Assembly (NCBI GenBank): GCA_016630905.1
Contig: WBMQ01000008.1
Location: 682,001 to 746,000 of the forward strand
Direction of reading: 5' to 3'
Source: Capillidium heterosporum
Taxonomy: Eukaryota > Entomophthoromycota > Entomophthoromycetes > Entomophthorales > Capillidiaceae
Length of the DNA stretch: 64,000 nucleotides
In this document: positions 1 through 12,007 of the stretch, in pieces
How positions within the stretch are numbered: the stretch's first letter is position 1
Layout of the letters: each line of letters opens with the position of its first letter
Made by a program: the position numbers and the translations under genes
Notes under the pieces: model-generated
Databases searched by the model: none
What the model saw: only the letters and a program-made list of their open reading frames with translations
Told to the model about the DNA's origin: nothing

Positions 1-1287
1 TGGTTTCCCTAGATCGACAAACACTAACTCAAGCCTCTCTAGCTTTGTCAATTTGGATAGGAAGTTGATTAGTGAGCTATCTAAGCTTTCGAAGCGTTCG
101 AGTCGGAGTTGTCTTAACATTAATTTATGTTCAAAGCTGAACAGCTCGGTCTTGAGGAAATATCCTATTAGATGCAAAATTTCCAAGTTGGGTGTCACTT
201 CGAACAGCTGCTTTATAGAATCTTTATGTGCCTCAATATCGACACTCATCTTCAGTGAATTCAAGTTGGGCAAAGTGGGTAAGTCTAAGATATCTTTGTA
301 GAGAAAGTCTGGTAGGCTTAAAATTTCAAGGCTCGACCAAAAGTTAGCATCCTTTGAGAAAAATTGGTTGCCCTTGATATACTGTACTTCCAATCGCCCA
401 AGTCTGGGGAAGTAGGCTTTGGTAAAGATATTCCTGGCATACTCTATAGCATTGGCATCGGGGTCAAATAGACTAACTAAGAGCTGAGTTAAGTTTGGAA
501 AGTGGGGAAGGGACCTCTACTTTAAGTTCTCTAGACACATTAAAGTGAAAGACAGATATTTGAGCTTGGGGCAGTTGATACCGATCGATGCTATAAACTT
601 TGCAGATATCACTTCTACCTCGACGTTCAGGAGCGTTAAATTTACCATCAGATCTTCAAAGTACCACTTGCTAGTCGACCTACATTGGAAATAAAGATTT
701 TTTAAGTTGGGAAACTTTCGCAAAATTACTTGGAACTTATCACCATCGATAGTTGGCAAGTTAAGTGCGAATAAAGTTAATCTAGGCATGTTGGCCTTGC
801 TCAACCAGTCCCAATCTAGGTCGGTGTCAGAACTCAGCAAACCAAACTCTTTGAGGTTGGAGAGGGAAGGAATGAGGGCGGAGATGTTGGTACAGCCACC
901 TTCTTCGATGTGTAGGGCATAAGATTCCAATTTCTTCAGCTTTTCTAAGTCCACTTTCACTAAACTATCTAAATATTCCGAGCTGACAATTATCTCAATG
1001 TATGAGGTTAAATTCTGGTAAAAGTCGAATTCCAAATCTTCTGAATACGAGTACAGCTTACTCGAATGTCTGATATATTTGTTGAACTTTTCGATAGTTA
1101 GCTTTACCTCATTTAAAGTGCTGGTAGCTGTAACCAAACTAGTGCTATCCAAATTCTTGTAAATTATCGGTATCGTTAAGTCGCGAAGTAGTTGGTTCAG
1201 TTGAGCTAAGATGAGCCGAGTTGTATTGTCTAGCCTTGAAATAATTGTTGTAAGAAGTTCGTTTGGTAAATCTAATAAATACCCCAT
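1..1287 (-). CDS. F-box/LRR protein, 3' end outside window, in-frame TAG
   Basis: Translation from the ATG at 1287 opens with an F-box-like helix pair (LPNELLTTIISRL), followed by irregular leucine-rich repeats of the 'FPNLKNLYF / CPKLKYLSF' kind. An in-frame TAG lies at 517-519, but the same frame stays open from 516 to base 1 and continues the LRR pattern (LPHFPNLTQLL, then TPNLEILHL). Either this is a pseudogene with one nonsense change, or a very short intron (about 24 nt, roughly 510-535) removes the stop; splicing that way gives a natural repeat, LSFTLM-SLPHFPNLTQL. F-box proteins of this type are expected to be SCF ubiquitin-ligase adaptors; the target is unknown. It is a distant relative of the gene at 4084-5475. 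Confidence 0.7.
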
Positions 1288-2405
1288 GCTGTACTAACTT
1301 GAATATTTTTCTTTTATCGAGTGAAATGGCCGACTTGATAAACTTTGGCTTATTTCGATTTGAATTGTGAGTAGGAAATATCGAAGTGACCAATCAAAGG
1401 CAGCTAAATCGTATTTTGTGACGATTAAATGCCACAACAATCTTCACTACTCAGATCTTTCTTTACAAACTAAGTTGATTACTGAGTATTGAACCGAATC
1501 TACATTTAGAGAACATATCCAACCTTAGAGCACCATGAATAAAATAAACAAGTCAAACTATTAGAATTTCATTAAAATAAAAAGTGATATACGTAGTATT
1601 CAGCGATCGTTAGGAACATCCACTCATGTATCAGAACCGCGATAAATCCTAAAAAAGTAAAATTTTACATGCTTTTAGAGCAAGAGATAGATGTAAAGTT
1701 TACATTAGTGATAAGCAAGTAAGTTAGTGATATCGACATTCATCTTTTCAATTTAGAATTTTCAAATATCAATGCTTATCAATACTAAATCATGTATCTT
1801 TTTTACTAGCTATATAACATTCATTGACTTCTTACTAAATTTAATTCGTATCTAAATTTCTTGGATAAATGAATCGGATCAATCATTCTTTATTTTTTTG
1901 CAAGAAATCCTGTTCTATTTGAAATATACTTAATATTCCAATTTTGTTATAATAAAATTGTATGCATAATGTACATATTTTGTTTGACAGAATTCAGATC
2001 TATTATACGGATATCTAGCAACATTACCTCTTTTAACATCTCAGCAATAGTTCATAATCTTCATACCTTAACTTACCAGTGACATTACTTATTTCAGCCA
2101 AGTGCAGCTTTAATGAAATTAAAGTTGTCAAAACAAGTGCTTATTAATATTTCATTTTGCTACTTGATTTATAACTAACTCTAATTACTATAGATACTGT
2201 GTTCAACTTTATATATGTAACTATGAAAATACCAAGCCAAAACCAGTATAACATAAGTACAGCACTTCTTATATGTAGTATATTCCAATCCAATATCAAT
2301 TGCAGGCATATATCGTTTAAATAATAAAGATATACCGATGATATTCATTTTATTAGATATATATTTCTTTAAAAAGGAGTTAGCATCCAGTTTCTTTAAG
2401 GGACT
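1288..2405. other. AT-rich intergenic
   Basis: No coding pattern or RNA gene recognised. It contains the upstream region of the F-box gene that reads leftward from 1287, and the 5' flank of the tRNA. Confidence 0.6.
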
Positions 2406-2477
2406 GGGCGTATAGCTCAGTGGTAGAGCAATCGCCTGCAGAGCGATAGGTCTCTGGTTCAAATCCAGGGTGCGCCC
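2406..2477 (+). tRNA. tRNA-Cys (GCA)
   Basis: A complete cloverleaf can be drawn. The acceptor GGGCGTA pairs with TGCGCCC with one G-U. The D-arm is GCTC/GAGC with loop AGTGGTA. The anticodon stem ATCGC/GCGAT carries loop CTGCAGA, giving anticodon GCA. The T-loop is TTCAAAT. The following T at 2478 fits the U73 discriminator of tRNA-Cys. There is one extra base around the T stem by my hand count, and no intron. The A and B boxes are the internal D-arm and T-arm sequences. Confidence 0.95.
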
Positions 2478-2484
2478 TAATATC

Positions 2485-2489
2485 TTTTT
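2485..2489 (+). terminator. Pol III T-run after tRNA-Cys
   Basis: Five T residues start seven bases after the discriminator base of the tRNA, the usual spacing for an RNA polymerase III terminator. Confidence 0.7.
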
Positions 2490-3544
2490 GATCTTGTGTC
2501 ATCCCTTGATCGGGTGCTTTTGTTATGTAGAAACTAAGTACAACTTTTTTGCTATCGACTTTGAAATTCATGAATATCGAACTTAGAAAACTTACTCTTT
2601 TATAGAAAGTTAATACTTACAATAAGGACAATTATATATCTTCATTATGTATGTAGCAAGTTGTTTATAATATACAAATTTTATGTTGTAGTAATTATAT
2701 CTATTATGTATTATTTCAAAAAATTGAATCTATTGTGATAGTTTCTAAAAAGAATCAATGCGTAGAAATGTTTCAGCCTCACCTACAGCCAAATCCAATA
2801 AATCTGCAAACTACTGAAGCTTATATGTTAATATGTAAAATTGATGGTTATAACAGTTATCATATATATGTATTTGTAGTTTATAATATTATCAACTGAC
2901 TATAAATTGAAGATAGTTTGTATTTAAATTCCAATAGTTCCTCAAACACGATATTAGCTAGATAAATTTTAGATATATAGCTTTCTATCTCATGATAAAT
3001 ACATTGATGAGTAGGTTTGGCGACAGGCTCAATTAACTATTTTATAAATATACTATATCTTACAAATATTTGATGCTTAAAGCTCACCAAACCTTTGAAA
3101 TCGAGTTAGTATAGATATCCAACAACCGCACTCATCCACATGTAAACCGTATCTCACATTCCAAGTTCTTATAGACTCCTTCATTAAGGTAGCAGTATAT
3201 CTAACCTAAAAATTAATACCAAATTTATTATAGAACCACCTAGTCTCGGAAGGAGGTGGTCAGATATATCGAAACTTCATTATCGATATGAACTTTAGCA
3301 TGCAAATAGTTAATTGTGTATGTAGTATTGTAATTGTCTACTATATAATTAATCAAAAACATAGTAGCTTATATCTAATTTTGGAAAATTTTAATGTATC
3401 TCATTAAAGTAGTGGTAAACTACTATAACTTCAATAAACTATATTTAAAAAACATGAGGTGTTCCAACTAGTTTCCAATATTCTATGATACACTTGAAAT
3501 TATAAATATAATATATAGCTTTAATACTTTGGACAAACCAGCAT
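2490..3544. other. AT-rich intergenic
   Basis: No ORF or RNA recognised; long A/T stretches. The last ~100 bases form the promoter region of the secreted protein gene at 3545. Confidence 0.5.
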
Positions 3545-3931
3545 ATGAACAAATTACTATTAACTCTAGCTACTTTAATCCCTTTAGCTTATTCCTTTTA
3601 CAACCAGAAGGAACATATTGTAGAATGCCCTGAAAAGTATGGTAGCTGCAACCAATGTATCGAAACGGTAGCTGGCATGGCTATGTTGACGCGAAACATA
3701 TGTGAACCTTATGCACAATTAAAGTGCAGGCAAATTTTCAACGGGGACTACGGAATTTGTGCCGATGGTTGCAACACTTGTAATTGCCAGAAGATGGGGC
3801 TTACCAGTACGAATGTCGGTTGTCCCAGGTACGACTTTGATCAATGTACTTCCATGCACGGTGAGATTTGGGATTGTGCCAGTTCCAAATGTATCTGCAC
3901 TCAAGCTGGTCTTGGGTTCCTTATCGATTGA
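3545..3931 (+). CDS. small secreted 14-cysteine protein A
   Basis: Single-exon protein of 128 aa. An N-terminal signal peptide (MNKLLLTLATLIPLAYS, cleavage near residue 17) precedes a mature part with 14 cysteines, suggesting seven disulfides. The paralogue at 10074-10460 has exactly the same length and the same cysteine order, including the CxxC near residue 40, the NIC, DGCN(T/S)C and SSKC(I/V)C segments and a C-terminal G-L-L/F-L-D. I do not recognise a named family. The features fit an apoplastic or host-facing effector or a cell-surface protein, but function cannot be assigned. Start chosen because ATG at 3545 begins the signal peptide directly. Confidence 0.8.
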   Translation: MNKLLLTLATLIPLAYSFYNQKEHIVECPEKYGSCNQCIETVAGMAMLTRNICEPYAQLKCRQIFNGDYGICADGCNTCNCQKMGLTSTNVGCPRYDFDQCTSMHGEIWDCASSKCICTQAGLGFLID

Positions 3932-4083
3932 AATATGACTTTTAAAGCAAAATAAACTATAAACACATATTTTAAACTTTGGTGACCAGAGTTTATTGAA
4001 TGACAATATGCTAGATTATAAACATGATAAAGCTATGTATGTTTATCCACTGTATAGTGCGGATGGATAGCTATAGGATAAAG

Positions 4084-5475
4084 CTACAATGAAGAAAAGA
4101 GAAACGCTGAAGGAGGTGATGGGCTGGTAGCACAAAATTGAAGGCGCTCCTCATATTCCAGAGACGGGTCCCTAACTGAGCCCTTGAAGGGTTCGCCATT
4201 GAACATGAAGAGGATAGGTGAGCTTTTAGTCAAGAACTCATGCAGTTTGGCCGGTTCGTGAACCAGTCTCAAACTTAAAAGCTGATCGAAGCGGACCTGA
4301 GGCGTCTCAAACTCCTCCCTATCCTCCAAGGACAAGAGGAGGTTACGGAAGTACAACGATATGCTACGGCATCGATTCAAGCCGCATAGGAAAGGAAGGA
4401 TGCAGGTGTGGAAGCTCTGTAACTCAATACAGACCTTACGCAAAACTGGATTGGATGTTAGTGCAAAGGCGAAGAGCTGGGGCCGTATCCCAAAGTCAGA
4501 ATTCAACGAGAGGTCAGTCAAGCGGGGTAGGGCCTCCAAGAAGGGTTGGAAGGTAGTGGTTGACAGATCGTTGTTCCAATGCGCCTTGAGCTTAGTAAGG
4601 TTGTGGAAGTTGGGGCCGATAGCATTTGAGTTGGTAGGTACCTTGAAGTCGGCCAACTCCAGCTTGGACCAGAAATTCTCTGCCAAAATGCGGTTGCTAT
4701 AAGCGCACATCTCTGATTTGAGTTTGCGCAGATTGGGCCAGAACTTGGGGCTCGAAAAGTACTCCAGCAGGTGCTCTTCAGTAGCTGTGTCGAAAGTCAA
4801 ACTGAGTATGTGGTCAAAGATAGGAAGTTCCGAGAAGGTAACCTGTCTAAAGCCTTTGATGAGTTCGAACCTCAACGTAGTCAAATTGGGCAAGTTTTTC
4901 TTTAAGTCTACAAAGAGGTCCGAGTGCATGTTCAACGTACTTATTTTGAAGACCTTCAGGTTTATGCTTTTGAAGTTACATAGAAACTCGGTAGTCTCGC
5001 AACGGTTCAACTCCAACTTGCTTAGGTAGATAAGCTCACCTGCGAACCTATGAGCCCTTATCAGATTAGAAGGTTCGACATCTATGATCAGCCCCTTCAA
5101 CTTCTTCAAGTTATGTCGCGTTCGCTTGAAGTGGGTAACAAACTCCACTTCATTGTTCAATATGACCCGGTAGTACTTCAGTCCTGAGTAGTCACTGAAG
5201 TTGAACTCACGTCCTTCAATGGAAAAGTACTGTGCCTTACTTAGCATGTACTTGTACCGTTCAAACTGTGCCTTTAGGAACTTAAAAGTGGTAGCAACTT
5301 CGAATCTCGAATCATTTTCCAAGATGAAATGGTCGTGAATCGTCTTGAAGAGTAAAGGGGTTATCAAGTTGTTGCAGAAACGACTAAGTAAAGTTAACTG
5401 GTAGATGTCTGAAAAAACTAAATAGGAGACTATCTCTTCGATGATGACTATTGGTAAATCTTCCAACCTATACAT
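4084..5475 (-). CDS. F-box/LRR protein
   Basis: Intact single exon, 463 aa. Residues 1-45 form an F-box-like domain (LEDLPIVIIEEIVSYL...ITPLLFKTI). The rest is a chain of irregular leucine-rich repeats (for example LPNLTTLRFELI, WPNLRKLKSEM, LPRLTDLSL), ending in a hydrophobic tail. In fungi such proteins act as substrate receptors of SCF ubiquitin ligases through Skp1. It shares architecture with the gene at 1-1287. The 5' end faces RPN11, leaving a ~420 bp divergent promoter region (5476-5898). The substrate is unknown. Confidence 0.8.
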   Translation of the reverse strand: MYRLEDLPIVIIEEIVSYLVFSDIYQLTLLSRFCNNLITPLLFKTIHDHFILENDSRFEVATTFKFLKAQFERYKYMLSKAQYFSIEGREFNFSDYSGLKYYRVILNNEVEFVTHFKRTRHNLKKLKGLIIDVEPSNLIRAHRFAGELIYLSKLELNRCETTEFLCNFKSINLKVFKISTLNMHSDLFVDLKKNLPNLTTLRFELIKGFRQVTFSELPIFDHILSLTFDTATEEHLLEYFSSPKFWPNLRKLKSEMCAYSNRILAENFWSKLELADFKVPTNSNAIGPNFHNLTKLKAHWNNDLSTTTFQPFLEALPRLTDLSLNSDFGIRPQLFAFALTSNPVLRKVCIELQSFHTCILPFLCGLNRCRSISLYFRNLLLSLEDREEFETPQVRFDQLLSLRLVHEPAKLHEFLTKSSPILFMFNGEPFKGSVRDPSLEYEERLQFCATSPSPPSAFLFSSL

Positions 5476-5898
5476 TACTGATAAAACCCCAGTAGGATAT
5501 AAAAAGAAAGGTTGGCTTTGTGGAGTATTTTGTACAGTTTTACGCTTAACTCTTTAGGCAAAGTCACCTTTTGTATGGATGGTGGAGTGGTGGTCGCTTG
5601 CTTAGTAAACTATTGCTTCTTTCCCATGGAGTGGTATGTATGTAGACTTTATGCAGCGCTCAAATACAATCCACTCCGTTTCCTTGAACTGAACTTACCT
5701 GTTTGCATTGATCAACACCACACACTCGCCAATCTTAGTAAATTAATTGGCTCTTGGAAATTTGAAATTTACCCAAAATCTTGAGCTTGGGTTGACGTAA
5801 GATAACAAAAAGTCTCACCTATTGAAAAACTAGGGAAGCGTAAACTGGTTTAAACTTTATACGTATTGATCAGCACCAGCAAGAAAGTATAAATTAAA
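5476..5898. promoter_or_regulatory. divergent promoter region F-box gene / RPN11
   Basis: Spacer between two divergently oriented start codons. Its only long ORF (from 5512) starts at TTG and resembles nothing, so I treat it as non-coding. No specific factor site identified. Confidence 0.4.
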
Positions 5899-7081
<1,183 letters not shown>

Positions 7082-7117
7082 ATCATTTGGAAGGTAGGGA
7101 GTAGGACTCTGGCTGAA

Positions 7118-7165
7118 GCTGTGGGGCATACTTTGGTGGTCATCATTGATAATAAAAGCTATCTG
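7118..7165 (+). repeat. relic duplication of the RPN11 3' end
   Basis: The stretch around catactttggtgg / tcattgataataa / aagctatct resembles the last ~40 bases of RPN11 (cacactttagcagctgtcat, cgacaataaagctatcta) with a small deletion and several substitutions. It lies only ~40 bases after the stop codon, so it is probably a short tandem-duplication relic within the 3' UTR. Confidence 0.55.
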
Positions 7166-7291
7166 AAGATGTCTAGTTAGGTTTAATGCGCTTGGCATTT
7201 GCTTTTCAGTATTTGTATAAGTATTCAAAATAGAAAGTAAAGCGAACTACATTTGTTTATTTAGCCTACGTATAAATAATGTCTGCAAAAA

Positions 7292-9629
7292 TTATTCTTT
7301 AAAGGGTTGAGAGTTTGGCTCCGCATTCTCGACAACCATTTCATCAAGCTCATGATCAGTGATGTCATCGGGATCGTTGTCGAAATCCAGGTAACGGTCA
7401 TCAAACGTGGTGGGATCCAACTCCACCTCTTCCACCGGTTTGAACCGGTAAGTCAAGCTACGTTGATACAGTTTGTACAATCCGAACATAGCAGCTATTG
7501 AAACTAATATCAAAATCCTACCAGCAGCATAAATTTAGTAATCTTATCATTTAAAGAGTTAATGTATGCCTTACATTATAGTACTAGAGTGACTTTCCCT
7601 ATCCTCGGATGGAATTGCAGTTTCGATCTGGGCTGGGCTTTTGATATTGACTTTGGATTGGAACCCTTTCCCAAATTCCACCTCGAAAGGATTAGCTACC
7701 TTACTTGAATCTAAGAACCACCGTAGCATCTTCGAGGTGACAATCGGTTGGTCGTAGGATGCCATGTGGGAAGCTTGTCCGACCTTGACGAAGGTCAAAT
7801 TGTCGCGGGCTTTGGCTTCAATCAACTCATCCAGATCTTTGAACTCGTTATCCAAGAACCCAGTCTTTCCATTCCACTCCAAAGTTTCCAATGAAGCGGT
7901 CAGCCCTAAGTAGTTCACCATGATGTCCTTGGTCTCCGCTGATTTGAATTAATTAAGTGTAAGAGGTAAGGAAAGACTTACACAAATATCAAGACCTTGA
8001 TCTGCTTCAAAAGCTGGGGAATCAAATAAATACTGGGTGTTATCAGACTAGAATCTAGGGCGTTGTACACTGTGGATGTACACTCGTACCATCCATCCTT
8101 ACTGATCTCGGTGTTGAAAGCTTTGGCAACCTCTGGATCCTTTTCAATTATTATTAGCATCATCATCAAAATAACAAACCTTACCGCCAGATAGCTTCGG
8201 AAGTTGTTGACGTTGGGAGGCCAACCCATTCCACAGTCGGGGTACTTGTCCCTCAACCTTACATCGTATAAATTAATGCAGGTGCCTTTCCCTTTGCTGG
8301 TGATGTTTCCTCTACGCCGGCATTGTATTAGTAATTGGAAGGGATTAGTACGATGAACTTACGGAAAAGGTTGGAAAGTGAGCTCAGTCAATGTCTGCAT
8401 GAACTTTTCACAAATCGGTGTGGTTGCCGTAGTTATGTTGTGCAGCGAGTTGAGGCAGGGCTGCCCTTCATCGCTATACTTATTCTATCGGTCAAATTAG
8501 AGGGTAAGTATTGTATTTGTATTAAAAATAGTACCAGATTCTCCTCTGACAATATTTGAGTCTTCTCGAGGAAAGGAATCAACGAGGCGTACTGATTATA
8601 AAAGAAATAAGAGCTGATTAATAATAGAATAAAGCTGGATTTACCTGGTTCTTGGGATCCATCCACCCATTTCCAACAGCTATTCCCTTCAAATTAGCTT
8701 TGAACTACTTTCTCGTTAAAATTTTGAAATGAAGGTATGAAAAAATTACCGAACTTTTCTCCAAGATTTTGGTGGCAAAGTTGGGGATCCATATACCAGC
8801 GAAACTTTCTCCTGCCAGGTAGAACTAAAAAGCAAAAATGAAATTCCTTACTTAATTAAATAGGCTACCTCGTAGTCCTTATATTTTTCAAAGACGGCCA
8901 AAAATTTATCCAAAACTTTGAGGAAAGTATCCCCAGCCTACCCATAAAGTTTCAAAAATAAGGCAAAAGAAAAGCAGTACTTCATTGACATTCCTAGCAA
9001 ACTTATCACGTGAGCCTTTACTGTATCCGGTGCCTAAAGGCTGGTCAATAGCCAACACGTCACTGTACCTGTACCACCCCTCCTCCATAAGCTCTAAGGT
9101 GTAGTTGGTGTTGGGTGCTGATGCGGTTATATTAAATATTCCCTTTTCCAATATAGGTCCATCCATGCTAATTTAAATACCATTGTTATTGTAACCATCA
9201 GGTAAAATTTAATTACCTTGTGCTATATAGTTTTCAAAATAAAAGGACCAAAGAAATAATTAGATTTACTCTATATAAATAAATGCATTTTACCAGCCCG
9301 GACCTAAAAAATATAAGCAACTCAAAATATTTAAAATATATTACCTCCGTTCAACCAAATTAACTATAGCCCCATAAAGATAAGTTGAGAATTTCAAAAT
9401 TGACTAAATAAAACAAACTTACCAACCTTTTACCACCTTGCACCTTTTCATACTGTGTCAAATAGAAGAAGAAGCTTTCTTCCTCATTTATTTTCAAGTC
9501 CCCCGAGTAATGCTTAAATTCCTTGTCCTTCAACTCCAACTTGGGCAACCCTTTTATTTCATAATCTACAAATTCTTATGTTTAATCGTGGTATAGGCTA
9601 TAACTAAATTTACGAGAGGGTTGAATCAT
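7292..9629 (-). CDS. KEX1: Kex1-like serine carboxypeptidase (S10), microexon-rich
   Basis: Golgi-type carboxypeptidase expected to trim C-terminal Lys/Arg after Kex2-like cleavage. Seen: oxyanion block LIWLNGGPGCTSMDG, FIDQP-like LAIDQPLGTGYS, nucleophile motif GESFAG, KGIAVGNGWMDP, ...DIMVNYLG, and the His region GQASHMASYDQP. A membrane helix (ILILVSIAAMFGLYKLY) and an acidic cytosolic tail follow, as in Kex1. Exons (minus): ~9556-9423, 9363-9345, 9303-9294, 9222-9217, 9167-8981, 8937-8869, 8824-8750, 8704-8645, 8591-8535, 8484-8363, 8311-8185, 8139-~7987, ~7935-7575, 7517-7292. Three consecutive exons are 19, 10 and 6 nt. The 5' end is uncertain: a tiny first exon (9629-9614) would give no signal peptide. 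Near 7930-7990 the frame joins only if a non-obvious splice is used, or there is one extra base next to the GDxD motif. Confidence 0.85.
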
Positions 9630-10073
9630 ATTAGAAACTAGGTTTATAAGCGATAACTGCCGTCGTTCTTAAGTAAGGCTTGTGTAGATGAGTGAGGTGG
9701 GCTACTGTTTACAATTTCTTTTGTTCCTTTTGGGATATAGAAAGGGAGGTTGGAATTGGGGTTAATATCAGCAGGCTTTGAATAGGTTTAGGTGATGTCA
9801 GAACTTTCGGGATTGAAATTTAAATGCACAAAAATTCAAATTTAGTAGGATAGTATATTTAGTTACCTTGGCCCTAAATTGCTTGACAAAACTATATACT
9901 TTTAAACTTAAATTCAACAAACTTAGTTTATAGCGGGATTGTAAATGCTTCAGCTACACGGCACTCTTTATATATATTATTTTAATCATATAGGATCGTC
10001 ATCCCATAGAGAAATTTATAAAATAACAAATCATTTAGAATTCAAACTATAGTTTATTAAGCATATACCCAGC
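9630..10073. other. intergenic between KEX1-like 5' end and 14-Cys gene B
   Basis: No clear coding signal. It may hold an undetected first exon with the signal peptide of the carboxypeptidase gene. Confidence 0.4.
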
Positions 10074-10460
10074 TCAATCCAATAGTAATCCGGGTCCTTC
10101 TTCAGTACATACACATTTCGAACTGCCGCAATCATAAATCCCACTATACCTGGAAATGCACTTTTCGAAATCGTAAGCCTGACAATTCATATTGGTAGTC
10201 ATGATTCCTCCTTCACTACACTGGCACGAGTTGCAACCGTCATTACAGATATTATGGTGTCCACTGTAGATTACTTTACACTTGGCCATGGTATAACCTC
10301 CACATATATTTCGCGTTACCATCGCGATACCATATGTGGTTTCGACGCATCGGTTGCACTTTCCAAATTGCTTGGGGCAGGTAGCAAACTGTTCTCCTTG
10401 GTTGTAAAGGGAGTAGGATATAGAAATCAAAGTAGTTAGAGTTAGAATTATTTTGTTCAT
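10074..10460 (-). CDS. small secreted 14-cysteine protein B
   Basis: Paralogue of the protein at 3545-3931, again 128 aa in one exon and in the opposite orientation. It has a signal peptide (MNKIILTLTTLISISYS) followed by 14 cysteines at matching positions (MVTRNIC, NICNDGCNSCQC, YDCGSSKCVC) and the same C-terminal LLLD ending. A longer frame reaches 10475 but begins at TTG; the ATG at 10460 gives equal lengths and equal signal peptides, so I prefer it. Secreted, probably disulfide-rich; function unknown. Confidence 0.8.
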   Translation of the reverse strand: MNKIILTLTTLISISYSLYNQGEQFATCPKQFGKCNRCVETTYGIAMVTRNICGGYTMAKCKVIYSGHHNICNDGCNSCQCSEGGIMTTNMNCQAYDFEKCISRYSGIYDCGSSKCVCTEEGPGLLLD

Positions 10461-11277
10461 GTTTAATTTACTCAAACTGTGACATCTTGTCCCTTATTTA
10501 TACCTTTTAAAGCACTATATTTCTTTTAAAAATGTATTTAAAACCTCATGTCCTAACTGATTTTTCGATGGTACCGTTTGAAAGTAGTGGAATAATACCT
10601 CTACTTTTCGTCGGATACGGTAGATTTTATATAAAACTAAAAGAAAATTGCCAAGTATATAATTGTAAGGGCTAATAGTTTTCTTCCATATCGGTCCAAT
10701 TGTTTATCTACTTGCCCGCCTCCGAGATTATGTGGTTCGATAGTCCATTTTATATAAGTTTTTAGGTTAAAAATTAATAAATACGTTCAATAGTAGTTAA
10801 ATAGCAGAGTACATGCAACATACAGTGAAAAAAGAGTATAATATAACTGGCCATATAAGCATACGTTCAAAGAATATGCCGATTTCAGTAATCAAATATT
10901 AAAAAAGCGTATCGTGCTACCTAGAAAAACTATTTACTATCATTTTATTTTATTTTTTAGTATAGTTTATTATTTATTTTCATCAAATCTTTCGACAATA
11001 TGGCCTTGTCGAGAAATATATCCTTTATTTTTTAGTTGGAGCAGATTTTAGTCAACTTTTGATGCCAATATTAAGTTCCAAATTTCATACTACTTTAGTT
11101 CAATCCTTTTCCTATTTCTACTTAAAATTTATGCAACTGATCCGTTGCAACTTAAACCCAATTCGAAATTCGCCTAATGGAACTAGCTTTGATCGAAATT
11201 AACCTCTTACCTCAAATCCAGCTTCAAGTTCAACCCAAGCCCTCAAAATTCAATTTAAAATCCAACATCTATTTACG
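10461..11277. other. AT-rich intergenic
   Basis: Promoter side of the 14-Cys gene B and upstream region of the JTB-like gene. A 66-aa frame at 11177-11377 lies in another frame over that gene's first exon and is not supported. Confidence 0.45.
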
Positions 11278-11741
11278 ATGGGTAAGGAAAAGAACCCACC
11301 AACTAAACTATCGGAAGCAGAACTCAAAGATTCCGATTGTAAACCAGCTGGTTTATGTCAGCCATGTAACGCTTTAGAGAAGGTAAGTCTCCCAATTTAA
11401 AATTTTATGCTAAGCGCCATCCTAGAAAAGTTTGGAGTTCTGTGCAACGGCACCCTATCTGAAGCAGCAGGTGGTGTGCCTGTCAAACCCGGCAAATAGC
11501 CACTTTATCAAATGTACCAACGTGGATGCCCTCAATATAAATTTAAAATACAGCTTCTTTACATTCCAGGTAACTTGCTTCATTTTCCATTTTTATTATT
11601 TCTGACTGATTGTATTGTATCGGAAATTAGACTTTGAATTTCGTGATAGCAGGATTAGCTCTGATGGTCTTGATATTTCGAAAGCGTAAGATTAAGTTGG
11701 ACCAGTTCAAAAGATTGAATCGCCAGTTGATGCAACCTTGA
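11278..11741 (+). CDS. JTB-like single-pass membrane protein
   Basis: Three exons join cleanly in frame: 11278-11382, 11426-11569, 11631-11741, giving 119 aa. The middle carries a compact cysteine module, C-x5-C-x2-C followed by FC and VVC, resembling the extracellular domain of the JTB (jumping translocation breakpoint) family. One transmembrane helix (FVIAGLALMVLIF) and a short basic cytosolic tail (RKRKIK) follow. No signal peptide is seen at the chosen ATG, which is unusual for JTB, so an upstream exon may be missing. JTB assignment is inference from the cysteine pattern plus topology. Confidence 0.55.
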
Positions 11742-12007
11742 TATTTTGTAATAGTCATTGTTTTTAATATATAAATATTTTATTGAAATGATATGCTATT
11801 GGTTTAGTTTGTTATATATATGTAAATATCTACTGGAAGATTTATATTATATCTATTACATATCGAAATAGCTACTTTTATTTGTGTCTGCTTGAAGTTT
11901 AAAGCTGTGTTTTTAAAAACTACAAGAGCACTAAATCCTTTTCTAGTAATCGCTCAAATTCGCCATCACTACCTCTATCAATTTCTATTCAAAGGAGATC
12001 TATCGCC

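Noticed and set aside
53-301. 82-aa plus-strand frame
   Set aside because: Antisense shadow of the LRR region of the F-box gene.
5512-5784. 90-aa frame before RPN11
   Set aside because: Starts at TTG, lies in a divergent promoter region and shows no domain or codon pattern.
7978-9548. Separate small ORFs on the minus strand
   Set aside because: They are exons, with read-through into introns, of one Kex1-like gene.
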